Origin: Chrysoperla carnea
Lineage: Eukaryota; Arthropoda; Insecta; Neuroptera; Chrysopidae
Length of the DNA stretch: 64,000 nucleotides
Assembly: GCF_905475395.1 (NCBI RefSeq)
Contig: NC_058342.1
Coordinates: 32,012,140 to 32,076,139, forward strand
Direction of reading: 5' to 3'
Shown: positions 36,879 through 49,666 of the stretch, one piece after another
Position numbering within the stretch: position 1 is the first letter of the stretch
Layout of the letters: the number at the start of each line of letters is the position of its first letter
The notes under the pieces: generated by a model
Databases searched by the model: none
The model's input: the letters and a program-made list of their open reading frames with translations, nothing else
What the model was told of the DNA's origin: nothing
Program-made: the position numbers and the translations under genes

Positions 36879-38392
36879 TTTTCAGCTGTTTGAATTATAG
36901 GTGACATCCTAAATTTTCACCACACTAAAGGTTTTACACACACAAAATAACGTAATTCGAAATCATTTTGATTTTTTTTGATCGAACTAGAAACAAAAAC
37001 GTAGTCGAGTAAACACCATATGCTTAAATTTTCGAAACTACTTGAAAAAATAAACACAATTAAAAGTCCACTTTCAAAAATAAACAATAAAAACTGTACT
37101 TCACTATCGAACATAAAAATTGATAACACCCAGACACTGAAAGAAGATCTAACAAATATTTTATAAAGGAACTTTTTTATCTCTAACCTCAAACTCAAAT
37201 TTTGAATTTCATGATGGAATTTATTTTAAAAATGATCAAATTATCAAAAATTTTAACCTAATTTTCAGGGTAAATGTATGAATAAAAAAAAAGTTAATGC
37301 GTAAATTTTTGAAATAGTGTGTTGAAATTTTTGAATCGCAACCTGCCCTGTGGCAAGGTCGCTACCATAATATTATCATCACATGTGATTGTGATGTTTC
37401 AAAGAGTCCATTTCATTATATTTCTCATGTTTACATTATTTTTTGACTAAAGTGCTTTCAAGTAAATTGAACGTCAATTATGTTGATGGAATATCGATTT
37501 TGATTTAAAAAAAAGATATTGTTGTTTTTTTCCGTGTAATATTTACACGTCGCGACCACGACGCAAAACATGTCAATGTGTCAATATTTATTTTTATTCT
37601 CACCTGTCAAACTAATGTTGAAAAAAAAAATTATATATGTTATGAGTTATATGAGGTCAGAGCCCCTCCAACTGTTTTTTTTTTTTATAAGTGGTTCAGT
37701 TTCGTTTATTGACCTAAAAAATATTGAATTAGCACAATTTTTGTCTCAGTACATTTTTTTTTAAAGTATATAGACGATTATTAAATCTGTTCAATTTTGT
37801 TCAGGTTTTGCCATGATAGTAGCGGACGGGAGGCAACAACCTGGCCAGTAGGGCTTTTTTTATCGACCCTTAAAGTGGCTACCCATAAAATAAGCAAAAT
37901 TTCCTCATTTTTAACAACCCCCTCCACCCTCATAACGCTTAGTCACATTTTCTACAATCCCCCCGCAAATATAACAAATTCTAAGCTCCCTATAAATAAT
38001 AGCAAATTTAAAAAAAAAAAAAAAAACAAGCAAAGACATAAATTAAAATCAAATCGGCAACGAAATGTGAACGTCACGTTTTCTTGAAGCCCCCTCAATA
38101 GCATGTCTCACTTGGTTATGTTAAGCAACCAACCTCCCACCCCATGCTTTGAGCGTCGAATAAGGGTTCCATCTAGTTGAAAAAAATCGATATATGTCCA
38201 GCATCAAGCGTCAGCGTCAAATTATAAAAAGGAGCGACACGAAAGTGAATTAATATCAAAATTCGATATCTCGAGATATACATACTTACTCAAAGTAATT
38301 GCCTTAAAAAAGTATGTTTAGCTTTTAACGATTTAATGCTACTAAATTTTTTTCCAGATGGCAGTACGGTCTAAACTGATCTCGTCACCTAG

Positions 38393-38432
38393 CTTGACGC
38401 AATGACGCTTAACTCAGCGTCATTGCGTCAAG
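38393..38432. repeat. Perfect 17-bp hairpin
   Basis: CTTGACGCAATGACGCT (38393-38409), a six-base loop TAACTC, then AGCGTCATTGCGTCAAG (38416-38432) with no mismatch. A further partial copy (AGCGTCATTTACTCAGCGTC) follows at once. GC content is well above the surroundings. An isolated CGTC-rich copy also lies near 38195-38215. Confidence 0.85.
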
Positions 38433-38839
38433 CGTCATTTACTCAGCGTCAAGCGACAGCATGAAAATGAATCTTAAGGCCTATAAAATTCACTGCATTA
38501 CTAATTTCATGATTTCCAAAAATGCTTATAACTGGAAAACTGTCCATTATTTTTCTTTGTGCTTATTGAGTCAGGTACTCAGGACTTATAAATCAGCTGT
38601 GTAAGATTGTTGATATTTAATTTTAGATCATTGCATTGGTGTCCAATATTTAAGGAGATCCATGTGAAATAGCAAGGTCATTTCAAACTTGATAAAAATT
38701 TGTAAATTAATTCTACGTTAGTGAATGATTATTAAAATAATTAAAAAACAGAAGATTTCTCTGACTTTGAACTTGACGATATACGACGAAAAGTAAGAAT
38801 ACAATTTTTCGATATCGAGAGTAATTTTCAAAATATCGA

Positions 38840-39030
38840 AAATTGATAATTTTGTTTAATTATTTAGCTTTCAATATTTCGAAAACCAAGACAGATATCG
38901 AAAAATTTTATTCTTATTTTTCGTCTACATTCATGAGGTTATAACAAATTCATCATCAAAGTTGAAAATAAGGTACAAATAATTTCAACTCTAAGTCTAA
39001 AATTGCCTTGGCGCTCATACTACCTTAAAG
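38840..39030. repeat. Dispersed repeat end, copy 3 (inverted)
   Basis: Inverted copy of 20340-20470, ending GCGCTCATACTACCTT. Confidence 0.55.
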
Positions 39031-41129
39031 AAATAATAAGAGATAAAATAAAAGTATCTTGATTTCGTTATTGTGGTGGTACTTGGATCTCCTTAAAATT
39101 CAATTCTCAATACAGATTACAGCTATGAGCTAAGCCACAGCTTCTATAGCTAACAGCCTACAGCTAATATTTTTGTAACCTGTTTAACATAAATAATTGT
39201 ATTTATAGCGCCAATAATTATAATTATTATTATCTCATGTCCATGCATGTGTGTCACTGTGTTTACTGAGTACGACGTACGTTACGTCTATCTTTTAAGT
39301 CACATTCTATGGACTCCGAAAGTATAGACTTATTTAATGTATCGAACTTCAGCTTGAAGAGCAGAGAAGGGTATTGTAAATCCTTTTTGTAGACTCTAAA
39401 CACTAAGATTGATCTGATCGGACAATCCAATAATTTACAATACACTCCAAACCCATGTTTTAACCCATCAGCACTCGCTTTACGAGCATTTTTTCAACAC
39501 AACTACAGTTTTTAAAAATACATTTTTTTCAAGTTCTTTCAGAAGTTGTGAGAATTTCTCTCATCATGAGAGTAAAGGTGTAAGCAAGAAAATAATCACT
39601 TCGGAAATTTTCGGACCTGTTCGTGTACTTTCGTTAATTTAGTATAAGTCATACTCAGTAAATTAAAAACATTTGTGATATAAATATTATTAGTTAAAAT
39701 TAATTTAATTAATTAGATTTTTTCTCTTCTCTAATATTTTCATTCTCAAACATCATTCAATTATCACGTAATCAAAATATTATTAATTAGCTAAAATATT
39801 ACTTTTAAAATATGATCTTAGTGATGGAGTTCTGCTGCTTTAAAAGTTTTTTTTATTTCATTTAAAATATTTTAATTATAATAATTATTATTATTTATAA
39901 CTAACTAATAACTTAATTTATCTTGTAAATGCGCGGATCTAGAGAAGAGCAATCGGGGCAAATGTATCTTTTGGGAAAAAATTGAAAAAATCATCAAATA
40001 TATAATTTATAAGGCAAACGTAAAAATTGTAACCTAATAAATTCAAGAATCGTATTCACTTTACGATTGCAGGGCGAGTATATTCCGAGCACATCGATTT
40101 CTCAAATTGACTTCTGACTTTATCTCGAAAACTGCTGAGTATAATTTGTGAGATTTAGCTGAAAAACGATATCTAGGAAATTTGCAACAAAATTAAAACT
40201 TAAAGTACCTAAGAAAAGGAAAAATTATCACACAATGAAAAGTTCCTGATGACCCCTCAAAATTTTTTTTGGATCCGCGCTTGTTGTATTGTACTACAGC
40301 CTAAATCAGAGCCAGTTACTTTAGAAAGTTGTTATTTTTAGCTTTTTAATTACCATTTATTTGGTTAAAAATTTAAAGATTAACACGGGCGGATCTTAAA
40401 ACAGAAATAACTTTTATTTTTTAAATCGTGTAAGTAGTTTTTCAGATTTTTTTTAAATACATTTTTTTCAAGTCCTTCGGAAATTGTGAGAATTTCTCTC
40501 ATCACAAGAGTAAAGGCGTAAGCTAAAGAATATTAATTTCGCAAATTTTCGAGCTTATTCGTGTACTTTCGCTATTTTAATATAAGTCGGACTGAGTAAA
40601 TTAAAAAAAAACTTGTCATAGAAATATGGTGAAATTAGTTGAAATATTTGACGCATGTGCAGAATCCATGAGTAAATCTTTCATCACGTAATAAAAGATT
40701 ATCGAACTTCTGACGCGAATACTGACGGGTTAACTAGACAGTAATATAAATGACATGTTTGTTATGCAGCGGGTAGCTAGGTCAATTAAGAATAATTAAT
40801 CATTGGTACAACACGAATAGTTCCATTCCTTTAAATAGGAAATTCTCCAAAAAGATTAAAAGTTAAAACGCTGGCATAAAATTATAAAAAACTTTCAAGG
40901 TTAGAATTGGCGCCATCTAAATATGTGCTATTGTTTAGAAAAAAACACATGCGAATAGGAAATTGTTTTAAAAAATATTATTATTTCACCTTGAACGCTA
41001 TGAATATTAATTATGAAGTACAAGTACACTTGAGATCAACAAAATTTGAACAATTGTAAGTAATTTTAACTAACATCTTTATTATTTGAGCATCTCAGAT
41101 GATCCCACATTAAGGATATGCAAGGATGG

Positions 41130-41730
41130 AATAATACTAGGGATTTCAATAAACTTTATAAATACATTTTTTAATTAACAAAGTTTACAAAAATCATCAA
41201 AAAGTACTAGGTCATGGGGCTTTTTAATTTTTATTTTATCGTTCAAAGTTGGTTGAAAAAATGATGAATCATAAAGGATATCTACAATATAACTTTTATC
41301 TACAACTTTTATCTATGAGTTATCTTTTTCAATTGAATATTTCTATATCAAAAAATTTAGATAATGTGCCAAAAAACTATCTAAAATATTTAGACAATCT
41401 TGTAGTTTATAAAAATACCATCAAAATATAAGTTTGTCGATGATATCAAAACAAAATTTTAATTTAATTATGAGATCATCGAAGATTCATCATTTGAAGA
41501 ACAGAGACGACTATAGTTAGTTTATTAATGATTGAAGAACGATATCTATATTATCAAATTTATAAGCAGCACTTTCATACAATAAATTATATATTTTTGT
41601 AGTTGCATGGTATTGTAAAATTAAAAATAACTCATTATTTGACTACAAAGCATGTATTTGGTTTATATGTATGTAACCGTGGAATAAACCAAAACTTTTT
41701 TACAATACTGTAGGTTTACAATCACCTTAA
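41130..41730. repeat. Dispersed element copy 2 (inverted)
   Basis: Inverse of 31905-32395, slightly longer on both sides. The segment near 41140 (AATACTAGGGATTTC) matches the inverse of 49350-49360. A 60-residue open frame in it is chance. Confidence 0.7.
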
Positions 41731-42344
41731 AGTTTTGAACTTCTAATAAAACACACTCGTTATAAACGTGACGTTTTAATAACAATCAGTAATAATTTAC
41801 ACAAAGTCTGCTTCATGTTTACTGAATTGGAATGTACAAATGGATAATATTTGATCCATTATGAATATTATGTCATGTCATATTACAATAACGGATACAC
41901 AAAGCTGACGGCCCAGAGGGGATTGATTAAGGAAATCCACTAACAGCTCTCATACACATAATATTTGTCCAAAATATAAATTTAATCTAGTGCAGACCCG
42001 TAAGCATAGAGGGGGGGGGGGCGTTAGGAGTCAGTTAGGAGTCAATGGTTAGGATGTATGAGCATGGCAACAATAATTCATTTAAAGGATCAAAATTTTT
42101 TTATAGGTAGACTTTTACTCAAAGAATATGTGTTTAAAATTTCGGCTTAGGTATCCATGCGAATTTTTAAGAAAAATATCGTTGAAAATCGATATGAAAT
42201 ACATTGGCTCTTATGGAGGAATATCAAAAAACGACATATTTTGAAAGTTTAGGATCAAGCCAGCAAAAAAATCAAAGCAAACTTTACTGAAAAAGTAAGC
42301 GCTTATTTTATAATATACGAAGATACGACAGGAACATGGTTCCA

Positions 42345-42715
42345 ACTGGGTGTCCCACGACACCTCTCCTTTTTTTATATTTAAACTTTTATTCTATCTC
42401 TAACGGTTTACAAGATTGGTCCTACGGACTCAAGACCCAATTGACCTATGTTGCTCATTTACGAACTGGACCTGACTTTTTACGTCCTAAACACGCTATA
42501 AAAATTTCAGCTTGAAATCTTTTTTCGTTTTTCAGTTAACGTGTTGTCAGACGGACAGACAGACAACCGAAAATCAACTAATTAGGTAATTTTATGAATA
42601 CTTATACCAAAATTTTTTGATAGTATTAGTATTTTTAAGTTTTACAAACTTGGGACAAAACTTAGTATACCTTGATATATTTCATATATACATGGTATAC
42701 TTTGTAAAAAAAGAA
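42345..42715 (-). repeat. Dispersed repeat with CTGTCTGTCC block, copy 2
   Basis: Inverted copy of 27185-27490: 'CTCTAACGGTTTACAAGAT', 'GACGGACAGACAGACAACC' and 'CTTAGTATACCTTG' in order. Confidence 0.65.
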
Positions 42716-42744
42716 ATTTAAAATTTATTTGATTATTTCAGCGA

Positions 42745-42860
42745 TATCTGTACGTTACAGAACGAACTAAATTAAATATGTACTAACAATTGTTAATAGT
42801 GCATATGAACAACACTAGATGACTCTACTCTATGTGTGATAATTCTTAAACAAGTAATTA
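42745..42860. repeat. Left copy of an inverted repeat flanking the TNF gene
   Basis: AACACTAGATGACTCTACTC and surrounding sequence recur inverted at 50285-50425 (GAGTAGAGTCATCTAGTGTT). The two lie about 7.5 kb apart, one just upstream and one just downstream of the gene. Confidence 0.7.
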
Positions 42861-43179
42861 AAAAATTAAACATTAATTAATACTACAAGATGTCTCTATT
42901 AAACTTTAAACAAATACAAACAATGTATGTTTTTGTTAGCCTATCTAATCAGAAACATCTTCTGTGGTCAGTGGACAGTGGTTTTACGACCTACAATGCA
43001 ATTCTCAATCTTCAATTTATAAGTTAGAAAGGAACAGACAAACGAGCGACCATAATAACAATTCTAATAATTAAGATTAATTGTTTAAAAAGTGACTTAA
43101 CTCATAAGTGAAATAATGTCTTTACTGAGTTGAATATTGAGACACACGCGATCAGTCCCGAAACATCGCTCTTTTCAAA

Positions 43180-46100
43180 ATGTTAAAAACGGATACGAAA
43201 TGTGTTGATTGTGAGAAAATTATGTATTTAGAAACAAAGCGAAAAAATACGAAAAATTTTTGGATTGGCACAATTTTATTTATAATTGTTGCGTTCAATT
43301 TGATTTTAGCTGCTTTTGTTTATACTTTGCAACGCGATTTACGATATTTGCGTTACGAAGTTGATGTTTTACATGAAATTTTACAACCATATGCATCGGC
43401 AGTTGCACCGCAAATCACCCAAGTAAGTTATTTTTTGTGTCTATTTTTGTGGATGTGTTGATAACAGAGAATGGTTAAAAATCTGTATTTGATAACCTTT
43501 TAACTAAAAGTTTGATAAAGAAATATTTCAGAATATTCAAATTTTAAAAATTGTGCCCAAATCTTGCACTAGGTGTGTGTGAGTCATTCAGAGAGACAAC
43601 GTACATTCTTGATTCTACACCGGCTGTAGAATTTTGCGTAGATGAATCATCGTAAAACAATTGGTTTTGAATTTATTATGTGTCATGTATTTCAAAAGAC
43701 CGAATAGGTTTGGATATTGCCTGGATCTGTGCTGGTAGAAAATTTAAAAATTATTCCTCTGCCATGAAAAATTCTTGTATAGTTTGTTTAAATATTTATA
43801 GTCCAAGGAAATTAGACATTTGGTTATTTAAATTCTGAAACGATTTTCTCAACGTAAAGTTGATTCAAAAATTGTTCTGTTTTTCCCTGGCCATGAAAAA
43901 TTATTGTATTGGTTTTTAATTTATTGTTTGTTTAAATGTTTATAGTCCAAGCAAATTAGACATTTGGTTATTTAAATTCTGAAACGATTTTCTAAATGTA
44001 TAGTTAATTCAAAAATTGTTCTGTTTTTTCTCTGCCATGAAAAATTATTGTATTGGTTTTTAATTTATTGTTTGTATAAATGTTTATAGTCCAAGAGAAT
44101 TAGACTTTTGATTACTTAAATTCTAAAACGATTTTCTCAATGTAAAGTTAATTCAAAAATTGATCCGTTTTCTTTTGGCATGAAAAATTCTTGTATTGGT
44201 TTTTTAATTTATTGTTTGTTTAAATCTTTATAGTTCAAGCAAATTAGACATTTGGTTACTTAAATTCTGAAACGATTTTCTTAAGGGGTTATATCCAGTT
44301 GCGAGTTTTTTTTTTGGGAAGACCAGTTATTTTACATAAATATAAAAAATGTATACATATAGGACATTTCTTTAATTTTAAGATCCCGTTGTCCGATTTC
44401 AAAAATTTGATTAGGTACTGCTCCTGTAGTCGATCTTCTGGAGGTTCTCTCTGGTTTGGATTATCCAAAATGAAAAACTCTTTAGTCGATAGATGAATAC
44501 AAGTAGCAATCGAAAGAGTAGTCAAAATTCAAATTTTAGACAAAATGCCGGCCTCCAAAAAAAATTCAAATTTCCAACTTCAAAGTGATATAAAATATTG
44601 GAATAATTTTCAGGAATCTTATTCCTTCGATTAATACTTGGGAAAAATATCTAAAAAGATTGTGTGAAAATTCGGGACCGATCGGTCGAGTCGTTTCGGA
44701 GAAATCTTGCTCACCGAAAGCCTGCTTCAAAAGACGTTTTATATATACACTAAGTTAAAATTTTTTCTTTGGCGCTTTTATCTTCGTGAATATTTCTCGG
44801 GTCAACTTGAAATTTTCGCAGAACGTACTTAAATATATGAACATCCGAAAATGCAAAAATGAATCGATTCTTTAAAAATTCTAACGGGATATAACCCTGG
44901 AAAATACACTAATAACCAATTGTGAATTTGCGTGGAGTATTTTTTATTTTCTCATGTCATGGCTGTCTTTAAAGAATTGGAGGCACTGGGTACTTTTCGC
45001 TTATAGGGTCCCTATTGATAGAATCTTCACCTTGTAGAAGCCTGTTTTTGGCCAAGGGAGACAATTTTCAATCTGCATCGATTGTTTTTTTGCTACTTAG
45101 AACCAATCTTTAATCCGTGGAAGCCTGTTTTTGACGCATCGAGGTATAATTCAATACACGAAAATCATTTTTTTGGCCAGCCTAATCAATCTTCAATCCT
45201 TAAAGACCTTTGTACAAACTTTTAGTTTAAATCCAGTATTTATGTATATAAACCTACCGACTCACAGAGCAGATGTGATTGACATTAATTAAATTAAGTA
45301 ATTGTCCTTTGAGTTTTAAAATTATCTTCAATTGATTGATTTAATTTCAATTATTACTAATAAAGTTCGAAGAATGATTATCATATTATTATAAAATTTT
45401 CAATAGAGATGGTTATAGAAATATCGAAAAAAATTATTTAAAAAAGTTGCCTAGAATATAAAAGGTAATGGGCGCGGTACAGTACCCGAAAATCTATGAA
45501 ACGAATTTTTAAACAAACAAAAAATTTCCCCTCCAAAAATTATCAGATGGGGGCTTAGTATAAAATTAGAATTAGGATTTTGTGTACCTGATTTTATTTT
45601 TGTTTTGGTGTTTAACTAATTAATATATTTTAAATTTATAAATATTTATAAATTACAAATTAATATAATTTAATTAAAAACAAAGTTGCTGACAGTGAAT
45701 GAAACGAAGCTTAGATTTGAAGCGGGACGTGTAATGATAAATAACCATAATTAATTATATTTATAAACAATTTACCATAGAGTTACAAAATAGTTAAGGG
45801 AAAAGCGTTGAGACTGCTCGTTTTAGAATTTTAAAAAATTACACGAATTTGCTTGGACTATGTGCATAAATAAACATTTTATTTGGGTTCAATAAAATTT
45901 TTCGACATTCCAGAATTATCACGAATATGTGCCATCAGATTATGAGAATGATAACGATATAGTAGGGACACCAAATCTTCCAAAATTAGATCGAAAAAAA
46001 CGTGATATTATACAAATTCGGGATGATGGTGTACCAATTTTGGATGAGCCGTATAAATCAAATAAATATCGTCCAAAAACTACCACAGTTGCAACATTAA

Positions 46101-49100
46101 AATTCTATAATTCACTTCGAAATGTTCCGTTGAGGTAAACATCGAAATTTTATCAAATAGCACAATAGAAACGAACTAATTTGTCAAATTAAATTCTAAA
46201 TAACGATTTTCTTCCAGAAATCATACTCATCATGGATCAGGATTACATTATCCAAAACATAATCACGTATGGTTTGAAAATATTTTTCCTCCCTAAAAAC
46301 TAATCAAAATTTTGCTATAAATAATGCTAAATTTTTTTTAGAATCATAAATTTGGTATAAAGTCACGACCAAAGCGTAAATTATCAGCTCGAATGACCGC
46401 AAATCGTGAATTAGTTGAGGAATTTAATCCGGAAAATCATAATAAACGTTCAGGAAATTCATCACGGCATAAACAGTTCATAACTAATGCACATTTTTAT
46501 GGTATGAATATTTAGTTTTGAACTGGACAAAATGATTAAGGAATTTTCACAATAAGATGCTCGTTTTGATTTATTTTTAGGATTCCGTATTCGAACCAAC
46601 GGAATCCTATTACTTAGGCACCGCCACCTGCCTTTGTAAACCATACTTTTATACTACACAATTTAATCCCCCCCCCGTACCTATATTAATGCATAATTTG
46701 ATACCTCCTACATCTAAGTGTCTCTATATTGGTGAAATAATTTAATAAATATATATATTTTTTTGTTTTCTTTATAAATAAAGACAAAAAAATATTTTTT
46801 TTAGTATTCGCTACCCAATTAAATCAATTTACAATCAATTATTGTTTTATGACAGTACCCTCTATATTATCTAAGTGACACCTACACTTACTAATTTAAT
46901 GATTTTGATATGTTTGTGAATTCATAAATCTTTCTATTTTTCCCATAGCCACATCTCCCGAATCAGGCCTCAGATCGAAATTTTGTTAAGAGCTTTTCCA
47001 TTTGTCTTGATAAGCTTAATTTACTGGTATAATTTTCTGTTATAAATAACAGAACACCTTAATTCCTGAATCAGAATTGACCAGTTCAAAGCTAAATTTT
47101 GTAATTTTTACACCAGTTAACACATTTTGTTTTTTTTTTTTTTTGAAAAAAAAGGGAATGCTGCCAATATGATTGATAATTGTAACACAGTTTGGACCCT
47201 TGGAAATTGGGCTAAAAGTCATAACGATTATTTACAACAGAACGATGGACTTGTTATTAAAAATACTGGAATCTATTTTATTTATGCGCAGGTAAGAAAC
47301 AAAAATTTTAGTCCAAATTTAGGAAAATTAAGTTCATTTGTTTGATTCCCCAGAAATACCAATCGATAAAACCGCATAAAATTTGAATGTATTTTAACTG
47401 TGGTCAAATTGAGAAATATTTGTTTAGGTATATATATTGCTTCACGATAAACTCAAATAATTGACTGAGTGCATTGTTGAAATACTATGTATACATCAGT
47501 CGTAACGAGGGTACATAGCGCCGGTCGCAAGTATTAAGTTAAGAACATAAGTGATACCTAGTGAAAAACTGACATCACAGCTGAAAAGAATGACCCAAAA
47601 ATAGTGGGTTTCAAAAAAAATTGCAATAAGATCGGATCAAATTTGGTTCAGTCATCAAAAAAATCGAATTTTTGAACTTTATGACGTCATCAGAATCCAA
47701 AAAATTTAATTTTTCACTATCACATCCAAATTTTATCCAATTTTGATAAACCAACTATGTAATTCTACTAAGTTTGGGTCATACTTTTCAAATCTGTGGT
47801 GAAAATTAACCTAGCTATATAAGATTTCAAGAATGTGGAGTATTGGTCCCGGAATTAAGCAAGTCAGTGATAGCTAGTGAAAAACTGACACTACAGCTGA
47901 AAAGAATGACCCAAAATTAGTCGGTTTCAAAAAAAAATTCCAAATTCGGATTAACGAGGGCCTACTGTACAATGGATCATGTCACTGGGAATAACAAGAA
48001 TCAATTATTTAATCAGGGTCAAAATATGAATTAAAAATTTCTATGGAAAAAGATGACGACAAGAAAAAAGTAATGAACATGCTTAGTTAACAGATTAAAT
48101 GAGTTTAAAACTATTAAATAGATCAAAGAGAATTTGTTGTTTTAGTAAAATACTGAAATCAGGACTAATATTGATTTAGCCTTGACATTCGTTTTAATAT
48201 CAATATGCATGTCTGTTTATTCTACGGAATATTAAATCCATATGTGGGAATCAACTGTTTTTATTTTCATTGTCAATTATGCGTTCGTTCTTAATAGTCC
48301 CGGCAAAATCCGTCAATGAACAGGTTTCATTTTCGCATGGAAAATTTTTGCAGAATCCCGTTTAAAACATGCTCCTTACCCGGTAGGATATTGTTTAAAC
48401 TAATTTTTTTAAACAAATAAATGAAAACAAACAATTGACTGAGTTAATTGTTGAAATACCATGAATAGACAATGTTGATTACCCTATCACATTACACATA
48501 CATAACTGATATTCCCATATAATACATACTATACAATTTACACCTAATTTGCGCCCTCACGGGTAAACAGTGCTGTTTACGAAAAAAATAAAGTTGTTTA
48601 TTTTTTGATAAGGATCATTTTTTACATTTAAACTTTTGTTCTATCTCTAACGGTTTACAAGATGGGTACTACGGACCCAAGACCCAATTGACCTATATTG
48701 CTCATTTACGAACTCGACCTCATTTTTTACGTCCGGGGTACGCTGTAAAAATTTCAGTTTGATATCTTTTTTCGTTTTTGAGTTATCGTGTCCATAGACG
48801 GACAGACAGACAACCGGAAATGGGCTAATTAGGTGGTTTTATGAACATCTATACCAAAATTTTGTTGATAGCATCAATATTTTTAAGCGTTACAAACTTG
48901 GGATTCAACTTAGTATACCTTGCATATTACATATATGCATGATATAAAAAGTAATATTGACCGATGCTTATTAATTTGATAATATAGATATCGCTCTTCA
49001 ATCATCAATACTCTAACTATAGTCGTCTCTGTTCATTAATTGATGGATCTTCGATGAACTCATAATTAAAATAAAATTTAGTTTTGATATCATCGACAAC

Positions 49101-49666
49101 CTTATATTTTGATGGTATTTTTATAAATTACAAGATTGTCTAAATATTTTAGATAGTTTTTTATCACACTCTCTAGATTTTTTGATATAGAAATATCCAA
49201 TTGAAAAGGATAACTATATGATTCATCATGTTTTCAGCCAACTTTGAATGATAAAATAAGAATAAAGCCCGATGACCTAGAAAGTTTTTGTGATTTTTGG
49301 AGACTTTGTTAATCAAAAAATGTATTTATAAACTTTTATCGAAATCCCTAGTATTATTCAATCCTTACATATCTCCTTAAAACTCATAAACGTTTTTTTT
49401 TTCAGTTGTATTATTATCATCCAAAAAATTTATCGGGATTTTCAGTACTACGTAACCAAGTAAGTAATTTAATGACATGCGCAGTCTCATTACATGGAAC
49501 AAAACAAATGGATAATCGTACGAATTCGTGTTATGTGGCAACGGTAGCGCATTTAAATGCTGGTGATATTCTTCAGATTCAGGATCATCATACGGCAAAA
49601 TGTATCTTTCAGGATGACAAAACTTACTTTGGAATATTTAAACTATCCGATATTAAATCTGAATAA
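43180..49666 (+). CDS. egr: Eiger/EDA-type TNF superfamily ligand (complete, 6 exons)
   Basis: Exons 43180-43422, 45914-46134, 46218-46266 (a 49-nt micro-exon), 46342-46501, 47155-47291 and 49406-49666 join in frame to 356 residues. The protein is type II: a short basic N-terminus, one membrane helix at about residues 27-49, then a stalk with an RKKR site (108-111) and an RPKR site (180-183), both suited to furin-type shedding. The TNF homology domain (about 215-356) shows the family strands: AHFYG, GIYFIYAQ, paired cysteines in LMTCAVSL and SCYVATV, and the terminal TYFGIFKL. In insects this single ligand (Eiger) signals through TNF receptors to JNK, in cell death, wound response and immunity. 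The ATG is the first after an in-frame TGA at 43138-43140. The exon 5 acceptor is unusual: poly-T, then GAAAAAAAAG. An AATAAA lies at 49848-49853. Residues 156-174 are histidine-rich. EDA-like is the alternative name; Eiger is the likelier one in an insect. Confidence 0.92.
43725..44280. repeat. 144-bp minisatellite, about 3.8 copies, TNF gene intron 1
   Basis: TTTATAGTCCAAG-type markers (TAGT) at 43799, 43943, 44087 and 44231, exactly 144 bp apart. Units share 'TTAGACATTTGGTTA' and 'CTGAAACGATTTTCT'. Confidence 0.88.
44281..44898. mobile_element. MITE with TTAAGGGGTTATATCCA end, longer relative
   Basis: The left end TTAAGGGGTTATATCCAG matches the MITE at 13041. The right end near 44885-44898 (GGGATATAACCCTGG) is an imperfect inverse. 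About 618 bp, non-coding. Confidence 0.5.
47500..47960. repeat. Diverged copy of the 316-bp satellite
   Basis: About one and a half monomers, with 'ATGACGTCATCAGAATCC', 'GTTTGGGTCATACTTTTCAA' and 'AAAACTGACATCACAGCTGA', the same order as 18300-20305 but clearly diverged. Confidence 0.82.
48580..48960 (-). repeat. Dispersed repeat with CTGTCTGTCC block, copy 3
   Basis: Same orientation as 42345-42715 and inverse of 27185-27490. Contains 'GACGGACAGACAGACAACCG'. Confidence 0.65.
48955..49376. repeat. Dispersed element copy 3
   Basis: Same orientation as 31905-32395: ATCGCTCTTCAATCATCAAT, ACAAGATTGTCTAAATATTT and AAAGCCCGATGACCTAG are all present. Confidence 0.72.

Larger units (their letters stand above)
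36879..43179. other. Intergenic region between divergent SZT2 and TNF ligand genes
   Basis: No coding exon recognised. Contents: a perfect hairpin (38393-38432), a dispersed repeat end (38840-39030), two diverged direct repeats (39470-39680 and 40440-40730, sharing 'TGTGAGAATTTCTCTCATCA'), inverted elements (41130-41730, 42345-42715) and an inverted repeat matched beyond the TNF gene (42745-42860). The promoters of both genes should lie at its two ends, but no core promoter motif could be assigned. Confidence 0.65.
43423..45913 (+). other. TNF ligand gene intron 1
   Basis: 2.5 kb. Contains the 144-bp minisatellite (43725-44280), then a MITE related to 13041-13257 (44281-44898), then AT-rich sequence. 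No further exon was found, and exons 1 and 2 join in phase 0. Confidence 0.75.
47292..49405 (+). other. TNF ligand gene intron 5
   Basis: 2.1 kb filled by a relic of the 316-bp satellite (47500-47960), a CTGTCTGTCC-type repeat (48580-48960) and dispersed element copy 3 (48955-49376), which ends just 30 bp before the exon 6 acceptor. Two short direct repeats (AATTGACTGAGT..TTGTTGAAATAC) are near 47458 and 48432. No exon. Confidence 0.75.
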
